15,589 bases of DNA from Candidatus Gastranaerophilales bacterium (GTDB taxonomy: Bacteria; Cyanobacteriota; Vampirovibrionia; Gastranaerophilales; Gastranaerophilaceae), in assembly GCA_021201175.1 (NCBI GenBank), contig JAJQFK010000043.1:1-15589 (forward strand). Direction: 5' to 3'. The notes under the pieces are model-generated. The model was not told where the DNA came from and did not search any database. It saw only the letters and a program-made list of their open reading frames with translations. The stretch's first letter is position 1. Each line of letters starts with the position of its first letter. The position numbers and the translations under genes were made by a program. Shown here piece by piece: positions 7,901 to 14,100 of this stretch.

Positions 7901-8636
7901 CGGCTTAGAATCTGAAATGTATGACCTTGGTAACGGTTGGGACGGCATTTACAGTATTTATGCCGGTTATAACGGAAGTCATCAAGCATATCAAGGCAAC
8001 AGTATATATCAAAATGGCGGAACGCTTGGCATTGTTGGAATGGCATATAAAGATAACTTCTTTACGGGTTTAACCGTAAATGCAGGTGCTAACGCCGGAC
8101 AAGCAAATACAATGTACGGTAATGAAGATTTTTCAATGTTATTGACAGGTATCGCTTCTAAATCAGGATATAATTATGAATTTGCTGACGGAAGATTTAT
8201 TGTTCAGCCAAATTTCTTAATGTCTTATTCTTTTGTTAATACTTTTGATTACACAAATGCTGCCGGAGTTAGAATAAATTCAGATCCTTTGCATGCAATC
8301 CAACTCGAACCCGGACTTAAAGTAATAGGAAACTTAGAAAACGGCTGGCAGCCTTATGCAGGGGTAAGTGTTGTTTGGAATATAATGGATAAAACACAGT
8401 TTAAAGCTAACGACGCTTCACTTCCGGAATTAAGTGTTAAGCCCTTTGTTAAATATGGAGTAGGTATACGAAAAACCTGGGGGAAAAGGTTTTTCGGCTA
8501 TTTGCAGACATTCCTGACAAACGGAGGCAGAAACGGCATAGGTATTCAAGCAGGATTCAGATGGACACTCGGGAAAGACCCTTCTAAATACACAAACTCC
8601 ACAGGTGAAAAGAAATATATAAAAGCAAAAGCATAA
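4953..8636 (+). CDS. Pmp-like autotransporter / polymorphic outer-membrane surface protein
   Basis: This 1227-residue protein is exported. Residues 1-26 form a signal peptide (KINK, hydrophobic core, cut probably after AKA); VCSC at 17-20 is an imperfect lipobox. Residues about 50-710 are a beta-helix passenger with about 20 GGA[I/V/L/F] motifs and about as many FxxN motifs, the hallmark of chlamydial Pmp repeats, rich in Asn, Ser, Thr and Gly. A 160-residue segment is duplicated in tandem. After a non-repeat stretch comes a helical linker (about 890-935), then a barrel from GWIRPYTTF (about 953) to IQAGFRWTLG (about 1206), alternating and aromatic as in type Va autotransporter domains. About 22 charged residues (ending KYIKAKA) follow the last strand, unlike the usual terminal aromatic residue. 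GGAAAG at 4942-4947 supports the start. It is likely an adhesin or surface structure; no protease triad is seen. A G10 run upstream suggests variable expression. Confidence 0.88.
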   Translation: MKINKLLATVLVVSSFVCSCSEKAKASQVTVSQGESTELSSQEYKNITDDSGNGAVISNSGTLKILSSTFSSNQVTSTAEYQGFGGAIINFGNLTLDDVTFTGNTAYRSGGAIETEQANVTITSGKFENNTATNSIGGAINQYMGTLNVSNTEFTSNKATNGSGGAILSCLGTFTSSGNTYTSNEAIWGGAIYNENTSTKITGDTYTSNQAEYGGAIYNDSNSTLKISSTTFTYNKAEIQNNGWGGAIINLGDLTLDNVTFDTNTAYYSGGALETEQADVTITSGKFYNNIATKASGGAIFNWEGNLNISGTEFDSNKAENDSGGAILNYNGTLTSSGNTYTSNKANWGGAIYNEYNANTQISNDSFTGNTASYGGAVHNDSSTLNISNGSTFTSNISTNAGGAIYNNIGSLTISDTQFKENQSVWGGAIYDVKGTTVIKNSIFTSNKAVSDVSNTAVGGAICINIDANHEGSVSIYNSEFTENTADAGAGAIANYGVLNLYNSTFTSNSSSYTGTNVDTGGGALFLGADSVTYISNTTFNKNTSGSYGGVISTRTGNASGNNSDAKLDILNSTFTNNTAVQNGGAIYNTFYGSTLHDGYVTVSGSTFTNNSAASGGAIYNSEVADLAGNYAKIYIDSSTFTSNKATSGNGGAFYNSANTTAVINNSSFYSNSATGNGGAIYTAADLTINSTNGYQTVFSGNSAASGNAIYVDNSEANINFNLFGSSSVLLEDDINGLTGYNVNISGDSTSTTFYLYNDISEADVTIGNTTLNTLNSEVHTYDFNSFTLASSINMAVDVDLASETMDKLTADSYGSHSGTLTVSSMNALSDTTKDSVAIYFAQNGLKGNVANGVSSLYAPIYKYTVSYEQRDDGGYFVFSKDGYNPSVLASSVAAQLGGYLTQLNSYDEAFRNMDMYMLMTKKQRQALKMQNKYAAADSSLVFSPLSTPYTDKAGWIRPYTTFESVGLKNGPDVSNVAYGMYGGLESEMYDLGNGWDGIYSIYAGYNGSHQAYQGNSIYQNGGTLGIVGMAYKDNFFTGLTVNAGANAGQANTMYGNEDFSMLLTGIASKSGYNYEFADGRFIVQPNFLMSYSFVNTFDYTNAAGVRINSDPLHAIQLEPGLKVIGNLENGWQPYAGVSVVWNIMDKTQFKANDASLPELSVKPFVKYGVGIRKTWGKRFFGYLQTFLTNGGRNGIGIQAGFRWTLGKDPSKYTNSTGEKKYIKAKA
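5131..6096 (+). repeat. 480-bp tandem duplication inside the passenger domain
   Basis: Identical or near-identical blocks recur exactly 480 bases apart: GCAATAATAA at 5211 and 5691, GAGCTATTTATAA at 5521 and 6001. The protein repeats as GGAIINFGNLTLDDVTF / GGAIINLGDLTLDNVTF, SGGA[I/L]ETEQA[N/D]VTITSGKF and TSSGNTYTSN. Each unit is about 160 residues with six beta-helix coils. Both copies have diverged, and a two-residue indel lies near the junction, so the event is not very recent. Borders are approximate. Confidence 0.85.
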
Positions 8637-8640
8637 ATCA

Positions 8641-8665
8641 AAAAGCCCTCAAAATGAGGGCTTTT
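8641..8665. terminator. Bidirectional terminator between convergent genes
   Basis: AAAAGCCCTC (8641-8650) pairs perfectly with GAGGGCTTTT (8656-8665) around a five-base loop, with T-rich tails on both strands. It serves the autotransporter gene on + and the secreted-protein gene on -. Confidence 0.92.
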
Positions 8666-8683
8666 AAATAAACTTATTGTAAT

Positions 8684-9211
8684 CTATTCAGGGAAATTGA
8701 AGTATATTTTTTCTTTAGGTTTTATTTTTATTTCAACACCCTTACCCCAAGGTGTACTGCGATTTACGTATTCATCAACAACTTCTTTTCCTTCACCCTT
8801 AAACACTCTTACTGTGTCAGGAATATATCCGGGACTAAAGGTAAAAGAATTGGATGATATTGTCGAGTTTCTGAAATCAGGTTTCATTTTTTGTCTGTAA
8901 GTTGCTTTGATAGTTTTATCAATTTTATGTTTATTACCTTGATTGTCGGTATAATATTGCGGTGTGAATGTAAAAGAGGCATTGTGATGCCATTTTGTCG
9001 GATGAACAATCTCTGTCATTGTTCCTGTCAGTATATATCCTTTTTTTATTTTAATCCCCTGCATATCAAAATTTCTGACTGATTTCACGCTAATTGTAGC
9101 AGACGGATCTGTAGTAGAAATAGTTTCAACTGCTTTCCCTTTGAAAACCTTTGCGGAAACAGGCATAGCACAAACTGCAATAATTGTTAATAGTAGTAAA
9201 GTCTTTTTCAT
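8684..9211 (-). CDS. Small secreted protein of unknown function
   Basis: This 175-residue protein has a clear Sec signal peptide: MKKTLLLL start, hydrophobic core, and cleavage expected after VSA at residue 20. The mature 155 residues are basic and Thr/Lys-rich, with alternating polar-hydrophobic stretches suggesting a beta-rich periplasmic or envelope protein. There is no Cys in the mature part, no lipobox and no catalytic motif that I recognise. GTMTEIVHPTKWHHNASFTF and YVNRSTPWGKGVEIKIKPKE are the most distinctive stretches. A perfect AAGGAGG (9215-9221 on the complement) stands three bases before the ATG. A -10-like TATGAT lies at 9235-9240 without a good -35. It is a single-gene unit closed by the shared terminator at 8641-8665, convergent with the autotransporter. 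Function is not assigned. Confidence 0.85.
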   Translation of the reverse strand: MKKTLLLLTIIAVCAMPVSAKVFKGKAVETISTTDPSATISVKSVRNFDMQGIKIKKGYILTGTMTEIVHPTKWHHNASFTFTPQYYTDNQGNKHKIDKTIKATYRQKMKPDFRNSTISSNSFTFSPGYIPDTVRVFKGEGKEVVDEYVNRSTPWGKGVEIKIKPKEKIYFNFPE

Positions 9212-9281
9212 ATACCTCCTTTTTGATATACGTTATCATAAAAACGGCAGATTGTAAAATTTTGAAATCATTTTGTAACGC

Positions 9282-9316
9282 AAAAAGACCTGCATTTATG
9301 ACATACAGGTCTTTTT
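9282..9316 (-). terminator. Orphan intrinsic terminator in the 9212-9465 gap
   Basis: AAAAAGACCTG (9282-9292) pairs perfectly with CAGGTCTTTTT (9306-9316), 11 pairs with a 13-base loop. Both strands carry a T-run at the outgoing edge. No annotated gene on either strand ends here: both neighbouring genes read away from it. It therefore either ends an unannotated minus-strand transcript (see 9315-9408) or insulates two divergent promoters. Confidence 0.75.
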
Positions 9317-9408
9317 ATAGTATTTCTAACAGTGATTTTTCCCTCATCATGCCGCCCATACCGCACACTTGACTTCTGTCTTTATCGGACAGCTTAAAAA
9401 ATTTTCAT
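9315..9408 (-). other. Possible mini-gene with a one-base frame break
   Basis: On the minus strand an ATG at 9406-9408 reads M-K-I-F and stops at TAA after a run of six T (complement of A6 at 9396-9401). With one T fewer, the frame opens to MKIFKLSDKDRSQVCGMGG and on to a TAA at 9315-9317 that overlaps the orphan terminator stem, giving 30 residues. Possibilities are a decayed gene, a +1 frameshift at TTT-TAA, or a homopolymer length error or variant. No good ribosome site is seen, so support is weak; the terminator exactly at the stop is the main argument. Confidence 0.3.
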
Positions 9409-9414
9409 ATATGA

Positions 9415-9443
9415 TTTAAAAACTTAATGATTGATGTTATAAT
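9415..9443 (+). promoter_or_regulatory. Strong extended -10 promoter of the HExxH protein gene
   Basis: TTTAAA (9415-9420), a 17-base spacer, and a perfect TATAAT (9438-9443) preceded by TG at 9435-9436 form an extended -10 promoter. Transcription would begin near 9450, downstream of the ATG at 9427, and so rules that codon out as the start. Confidence 0.75.
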
Positions 9444-9465
9444 AAATATGGAAAAGGGGTTTATT

Positions 9466-9861
9466 ATGTCAAGTTTATCAGGATTAGGTTCCAATTTATA
9501 TGCACAGCAAAAACAAAATATAGTTAATCAGCGTTATAATGAAATTTATGCGCATGAACAGGCTCATAAAAGTGCAGCGGGTTCTCTGGGCGGGGCAATT
9601 GTTATTGAAAAAGATTCTGATGGAATTCCTGTAGGCGGGCATGTTGATATTAAAATGCCTGTATTAAATAAGGAAAATCCCGACGAAACTATTGAACATG
9701 CAGATACTGTTATAAAATCCGCAATGGCGCCTGATGACCCTTCTACTCAGGATTATAAAGTTGCATCTGAAGCTCGGGATATTCGTTCTCAAGCGCAGAA
9801 TTTTAAAAATAATAATCAAACCAATCCTTTAGTCGGTCAAAATCTTAATTGTATAGCTTAA
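9466..9861 (+). CDS. SprA-related / CJM1_0395-type putative metalloprotease (HExxH protein)
   Basis: This 131-residue protein carries IYAHEQAHKSAAG, with the zinc-protease-type motif HEQAH at residues 30-34. The downstream pattern is that of the SprA-related family (PF12118, often named putative metalloprotease CJM1_0395): a Gly-rich stretch, D-G-x-P-VGGHVDI, PDETIEHADTV, AMAPDDPSTQDYKVASEA. These are known in Campylobacter, Shewanella and others, where activity is not well established. This copy is short, with little before the HExxH and an Asn/Gln-rich tail, and has no signal peptide. The start is set by the promoter at 9415-9443 and the site AAAAGGGG (9452-9459) six bases before ATG 9466; an in-frame ATG at 9427 lies upstream of the expected transcript start. 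Its stop is only six bases from the convergent glycosyltransferase stop, with no clear terminator between. Confidence 0.85.
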   Translation: MSSLSGLGSNLYAQQKQNIVNQRYNEIYAHEQAHKSAAGSLGGAIVIEKDSDGIPVGGHVDIKMPVLNKENPDETIEHADTVIKSAMAPDDPSTQDYKVASEARDIRSQAQNFKNNNQTNPLVGQNLNCIA

Positions 9862-9867
9862 GAAAAT

Positions 9868-10893
9868 CTAAAAAATACTGTCTATTGCTTTTTTTACTTG
9901 TTGCGGAGTAATTAAATTTAGACAAGCTTTATTGTTTGGGCATTTTTTCTTTAAGCCGCACGGCATACACGGCAGGTCTGCTTTTAAGAGTATATTGTTT
10001 TCTCCTAATGCCCGCCATTTTTCAAACGGCATTGGTCCATATATACCAATTACCTTTGTTCCGACTGATGATGCCATATGAAGATTGCCGGAATCATTTC
10101 CAATCATACAATCTACCTGTTTTAATAATGCAAGACTATCTTGTAAAGTAAGTTCTTCGCATAAATTTACAGGGGGAATTATTGGTTTTTTACTATATTT
10201 TAGATTATTATATACTTCTTTGTCGCGCGGTGCTCCTATAAATATAACTTGAATCTTTTTTTCATTAGATAAATATTCTATTATCTGTATAAAATTATTT
10301 ATACTCCACATTTTACCTTCGTTAGTCGCTGTTATATTAATTGCAGCAGTTTTATAATTCGGAGAAATATTATACTTTTTAAAAAGAAATTTTACTTTTT
10401 CTGTATTTTCTTCTTTTATCCAGTTTTCAAGATAAGTATCTTTTGGATTTATTCCGTCAGATTTAAGTACATCAAGAAAACATAAGGATTCATGTTTATT
10501 TTTATCGTAATTAACTTTCTTTGTAAGAAGGAATCCGCGCCCCTCCGTATTAAATCCTATTCTTTCTTTTATACCTGAAAAATAGCAAAGAAGCGCACTT
10601 GAAAGGGAACGTTTCAAAATATATGTTTTATCGTATTTTTCTTTACGCAGTAATTTTACGTAATCCCAAAAAGTTTTTTTCTTTTGATTTATATTTTCAT
10701 ATTTGTGTTTTCTCGTTGTATCAAAATATATAAAATTATTGACATAGGGACAATTTTCTATTACTTCGGCGGAATTAGGAGAAACTAACATGTCAATTTG
10801 AGCATTTGGAAACGCATACCTGAGATTTCTAAGAAAAGGAATCGTTAATATCATATCTCCTATAAAACGGTAACGAACAACAAGAATTTTCAT
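9868..10893 (-). CDS. Glycosyltransferase family 9 (heptosyltransferase-type, WaaF-like)
   Basis: GT9 enzymes transfer heptose or a related sugar from a nucleotide donor to the LPS inner core on the cytoplasmic side of the inner membrane. This 341-residue protein has the usual N-terminal Rossmann start KILVVRYRFIGDMILTIPFL, a middle stretch SSALLCYFSGIKERIGFNTEGRG, and the donor-site signature GNDSGNLHMASSVGTKVIGIYGP (residues 265-287) followed by EKWRALG. The C-terminal Cys cluster C309, C312, C318, C324 before ITPQQV is typical of this subfamily. It overlaps lpxK by one base (TAATG), so translation is coupled, and is the last gene of the minus-strand envelope cluster. Donor and acceptor cannot be told from sequence; the lineage may use a sugar other than heptose. 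Confidence 0.9.
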   Translation of the reverse strand: MKILVVRYRFIGDMILTIPFLRNLRYAFPNAQIDMLVSPNSAEVIENCPYVNNFIYFDTTRKHKYENINQKKKTFWDYVKLLRKEKYDKTYILKRSLSSALLCYFSGIKERIGFNTEGRGFLLTKKVNYDKNKHESLCFLDVLKSDGINPKDTYLENWIKEENTEKVKFLFKKYNISPNYKTAAINITATNEGKMWSINNFIQIIEYLSNEKKIQVIFIGAPRDKEVYNNLKYSKKPIIPPVNLCEELTLQDSLALLKQVDCMIGNDSGNLHMASSVGTKVIGIYGPMPFEKWRALGENNILLKADLPCMPCGLKKKCPNNKACLNLITPQQVKKAIDSIF

Positions 10894-11957
10894 TATTTTC
10901 CACAGACTTCCTTTATATCTATATATGCTTTTAATTTTAGCGCATATATTTTAACGGGCAACTCCATGCCTTTTATGTAATCTGTTAATTTTACAGCATC
11001 TTTTTCGGTAGTAACTATGGAGTCAATATTTTCTTCCTGTGCAAAATGAATTATTTTTGAAATATCATCAGATTCATAATTATGATGGTCTTCAAAATCC
11101 AAAACGGCAATCAGATTATAATCGTGTTTTAAAAAATCGTAGAATCCCTCTGGTTGCCCGATTGCGGAAAATGCCATTATTTTTGTACCCTTTTGCAATA
11201 TCTCACCTGTTAAAATGTCATATACTATATCAGGAATTAGTTGACACAGATAGATATCTTTTTTGAATCTTTTCTTTAAATAATCACATTCTTTTAATGC
11301 ACTTTTAGAATCAAAATTTTTATTTACAACAACAATTTTATCGGCGCGCCTCATATTCGATAAATTTTCCCGCAAAGGACCTGCCGGCAAAAGATACCCG
11401 TTTCCGAACTTATTTTTTGAATCAATAAGCACTATATTTAAATCCCTTTTCATTTTCCGGTATTGAAATCCGTCATCAAGGATAATAATATCGGGATTAA
11501 ATTCTTGTTTTACAAACTTTTCCGCTTTAATTCTGTTTCGGCATGTAACAACATAAGCTCCTTTACAATTTTCGCTCAACCAGTACGGTTCATCTCCGGC
11601 AAGAGAAGCCGGAAATAATGCGCCGGAACCATCTGAAATTAAATTAGGTTCTTTATTTTGCAATTCCCCGCCATATCCTCTTGAGAGTATTGCTGTTTTT
11701 TTATTTAAAGCCAGAAAATATTTCGCAATTTCTAACGCTAAGGGTGTTTTGCCTACACCGCCCGTTGTTATATTCCCTATTGAAATTACAAAAGATTTTG
11801 AAGTGTATGAAGGTAAAAGTTTTATATCATACAGTTTATTTCTGAAATTTACTATTGAACCATAAACAGCCGCACATGCTCTTAATGGCATGAGTATAAG
11901 CTTTTCATAGAGGGTTAAATTCTTTTTATAATGTAATTTTGATATAAATAATTTCAT
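10893..11957 (-). CDS. lpxK: Tetraacyldisaccharide 4'-kinase (lipid A kinase)
   Basis: LpxK phosphorylates the 4' position of the lipid A disaccharide precursor with ATP at the inner membrane. The 354-residue protein is slightly longer than E. coli LpxK (328). Seen in order: an N-terminal amphipathic/membrane segment (about 18-36), the Walker A loop GNITTGGVGKTP (61-72), LSRGYGG, the AGDEP motif (120-124), DDGFQYRKMKRDLNIVLID (161-179), LPAGPLRE, the C-terminal EDHHNYESDDI and TTEKDAVKL. Position 166 is Tyr where the family normally has His (DDGxQH). The gene lies seven bases after the MCE gene and overlaps the glycosyltransferase by one base. Its presence shows that the organism makes lipid A and has an outer membrane. 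Confidence 0.96.
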   Translation of the reverse strand: MKLFISKLHYKKNLTLYEKLILMPLRACAAVYGSIVNFRNKLYDIKLLPSYTSKSFVISIGNITTGGVGKTPLALEIAKYFLALNKKTAILSRGYGGELQNKEPNLISDGSGALFPASLAGDEPYWLSENCKGAYVVTCRNRIKAEKFVKQEFNPDIIILDDGFQYRKMKRDLNIVLIDSKNKFGNGYLLPAGPLRENLSNMRRADKIVVVNKNFDSKSALKECDYLKKRFKKDIYLCQLIPDIVYDILTGEILQKGTKIMAFSAIGQPEGFYDFLKHDYNLIAVLDFEDHHNYESDDISKIIHFAQEENIDSIVTTEKDAVKLTDYIKGMELPVKIYALKLKAYIDIKEVCGK

Positions 11958-11964
11958 AGTTTGC

Positions 11965-13323
11965 CTAGAACATTAACCTGAAAATTAAAAATCTTTTATT
12001 TAATTTTTCGGAAAATTTCCTTAAATTTTCTGATGTAACATTTATATCATCCATTGTTTGTTTAAGTTTTTCTTCATCCTCTGTTGCATAATTAACAGTA
12101 TCCAAAGTAACTGCCAGCTTGTCTAATGCTGTATTAAGCTTAACTACGGACTCTTTTAAATATTTTTTCAATTGTGCATCTTTTGACATATCATTTATAT
12201 AGCTTGACAATTCAGCTATATTTTTTGCTGTTATATCAATATTTTTAAGAGTAGATTGGGTTTGAGGATCCTCTAAAAGATTTGACACATTTGTTGATAA
12301 TCTTTCAAAAGACTTAGTTGCATCTGCAACATTTTTTGCAAAATCTTTATTGCCTGCTATTTTATTAATATTATCCGTAAGAACCATAAGCTTGTTTGAC
12401 AATTTATCGGCATTGTCGGCAAGCATTTCAAGTTCTGCCTTTGAAAGTTCAATTAATTCCTGTGCTTTTTCCATTGTTATATTAGCATTGTGTGTAAGGT
12501 CATTTAAATTATATGCAGACTCTTGCAAATCTTTTATCACATCATCGGAAAGTATTAAAGAAATTCTTTCATTGGTTTCAATCAAAGATTCTGCACTTCT
12601 ATACTGCAAAGCAAGAAAATCAGCAATTCTCATAGGTTCTATAACAGTATATAATGAATCAGTTTTAGGATAAGGGTTATCATCAAAGTTTTTTGGGATT
12701 AGTCTTAATTTTTTTGCTGAATTATAATGTACAATTTTCCCGTCCAACATATCCGGAGTTAGTAAACCCGGAAGATTCACTATAGAGTTAATTTTATATG
12801 CGTTTTTGGTTTTAATATTTTCTTTAACAAGAATAGGAAGCATGTTAGTTTCAACGATTTCAATCTTTTTTACGGTACCGACATCGTAATATTTTCCGTC
12901 GAGTTTCATTTGAACTTTATCGTCCGAATGAAGAATAAAAGATTTACCTTGTTCAGGGATGTAAATAACTTTTTCTTTCGGCGGTGTAATTTCAAGAAAC
13001 TGCTCGCCTATAATGCCGGACTGCTGAATAGATATTTCAGACGCCTCCGGAATTTCGATACCGGGTTCTGTTATTACAAATTTTACACTTACATAACTTT
13101 GAGCGGAATCAATTTTAGGCTTAATTTCCTCCACCTGCCCGATACGCACACCCATCATTTGAACACCGCTTCCTGGGCGCATTCCGTTTACGTCCTTAAA
13201 CGTTATGGTTATTCTTTCTGCATTTGATAGCGCTTTACCTTTTACCCACATTACGGTAAAAAGCAATATTATGACTGCTGATATTGCGAGTATTCCAACT
13301 TTAAATGATGATGTGATTTTCAT
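11965..13323 (-). CDS. MlaD-like MCE-domain protein (lipid transport, periplasmic)
   Basis: This is the substrate-binding, membrane-anchored part of an MCE lipid transporter, expected to form a ring or tube in the periplasm. Residues 8-27 are one N-terminal membrane anchor (VGILAISAVIILLFTVMWV). The MCE domain spans about 37-115 with ITITFKDVNGMRPGSGVQMM, GVRIGQVEEI and QQSGIIGEQFLEITPP. A region of about 115 residues of unclear fold follows (KVQMKLDGKYYDVGTVKKIE to EPMRIADFLAL), then a long helical, coiled-coil-like part from about 240 to 440 rich in N, L, K and A, ending in KRFLIFRLMF. Its 452 residues exceed E. coli MlaD (183) and resemble cyanobacterial/plastid TGD2-like proteins in architecture. 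It is 36 bases after the ATPase gene. Confidence 0.9.
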   Translation of the reverse strand: MKITSSFKVGILAISAVIILLFTVMWVKGKALSNAERITITFKDVNGMRPGSGVQMMGVRIGQVEEIKPKIDSAQSYVSVKFVITEPGIEIPEASEISIQQSGIIGEQFLEITPPKEKVIYIPEQGKSFILHSDDKVQMKLDGKYYDVGTVKKIEIVETNMLPILVKENIKTKNAYKINSIVNLPGLLTPDMLDGKIVHYNSAKKLRLIPKNFDDNPYPKTDSLYTVIEPMRIADFLALQYRSAESLIETNERISLILSDDVIKDLQESAYNLNDLTHNANITMEKAQELIELSKAELEMLADNADKLSNKLMVLTDNINKIAGNKDFAKNVADATKSFERLSTNVSNLLEDPQTQSTLKNIDITAKNIAELSSYINDMSKDAQLKKYLKESVVKLNTALDKLAVTLDTVNYATEDEEKLKQTMDDINVTSENLRKFSEKLNKRFLIFRLMF

Positions 13324-13359
13324 TATTTATCCTTTTTTTTAATTTTACAATAAAAAAAA

Positions 13360-14088
13360 CTAAAAACCAGAAGCGGCTATTTTCATGGGCCCTTCTTTTG
13401 AAGCCGATACAAATTGTTTTGTATAAGGGTTATCCTGTTTTAAGAGTTCATCAGGAGTTCCCCGAAATACAATGTGTCCGTCGTAAAGCATAATTACCCT
13501 GTCTGAACATCTTTTTATTGTTGACATCTGATGAGTTACAACAATAGATGTAGCTTTTGTTTCATCTCTTAATCTTAAAATATAATCTTCAATAACGGTT
13601 GAGGCAATGGGGTCAAGACCTGCTGTAGGTTCATCGTACAATATATAGTGCGGTTTTGTAACTATGGCTCTTGCAAGACTAACCCTTTTTTGCATACCTC
13701 CGGATAATTCATGAGGGAATTTATCTTCTATTCCGGATAATCCTACAGTATTCAAACTCTTTGCAACTATTTGTTTTAGATCCTCTTTAGAATACTTTTT
13801 TTTGAATTCCTTTCTTTCTTGCAAAGCAAAAGATATATTATCAAATACATTCAGAGAGTCAAACAATGCCGAATACTGAAAAACCATCGCAACATCGCCC
13901 TCATCAATATCTATATTGCCCGAATCCTCTTTTAGCAGACCGCAAAGTATTTTTAAAATGGTACTTTTCCCCGAACCGCTAAAGCCGACAATTGAAAGAA
14001 TTTCACCTTGCTCAACATAAAAAGAAATGTTATCCAAAACTTTTTTTCCGTCAAATTCTTTTGTTAAATTTTCAACTCTTATAGCCAT
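13360..14088 (-). CDS. MlaF-like ABC transporter ATPase (MCE lipid transport)
   Basis: This 242-residue cytosolic ATPase powers the MCE lipid transporter. Walker A is GFSGSGKST (35-43), the Q-loop is in MVFQYSALFDSLNVFDNISF (68-87; the QYSALFDSL form is typical of MlaF-type ATPases), the signature is LSGGMQKRVSLARA (128-141), Walker B is YILYDEPTAGLDP (148-160), and the H-loop is VVTHQ with His186. The LSGGMxKR form is characteristic of MlaF/Ttg2A ATPases. AGAAGG lies just upstream of the start, in a 12-base gap after the permease gene; the MCE gene follows after 36 bases. Confidence 0.94.
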   Translation of the reverse strand: MAIRVENLTKEFDGKKVLDNISFYVEQGEILSIVGFSGSGKSTILKILCGLLKEDSGNIDIDEGDVAMVFQYSALFDSLNVFDNISFALQERKEFKKKYSKEDLKQIVAKSLNTVGLSGIEDKFPHELSGGMQKRVSLARAIVTKPHYILYDEPTAGLDPIASTVIEDYILRLRDETKATSIVVTHQMSTIKRCSDRVIMLYDGHIVFRGTPDELLKQDNPYTKQFVSASKEGPMKIAASGF

Positions 14089-14100
14089 AAAAACCTTCTT

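Noticed and set aside
9427..9465. ATG at 9427 as the start of the HExxH protein
   Set aside because: It lies upstream of the expected transcription start of the TATAAT promoter and has no ribosome site; ATG 9466 has AAAAGGGG six bases before it.
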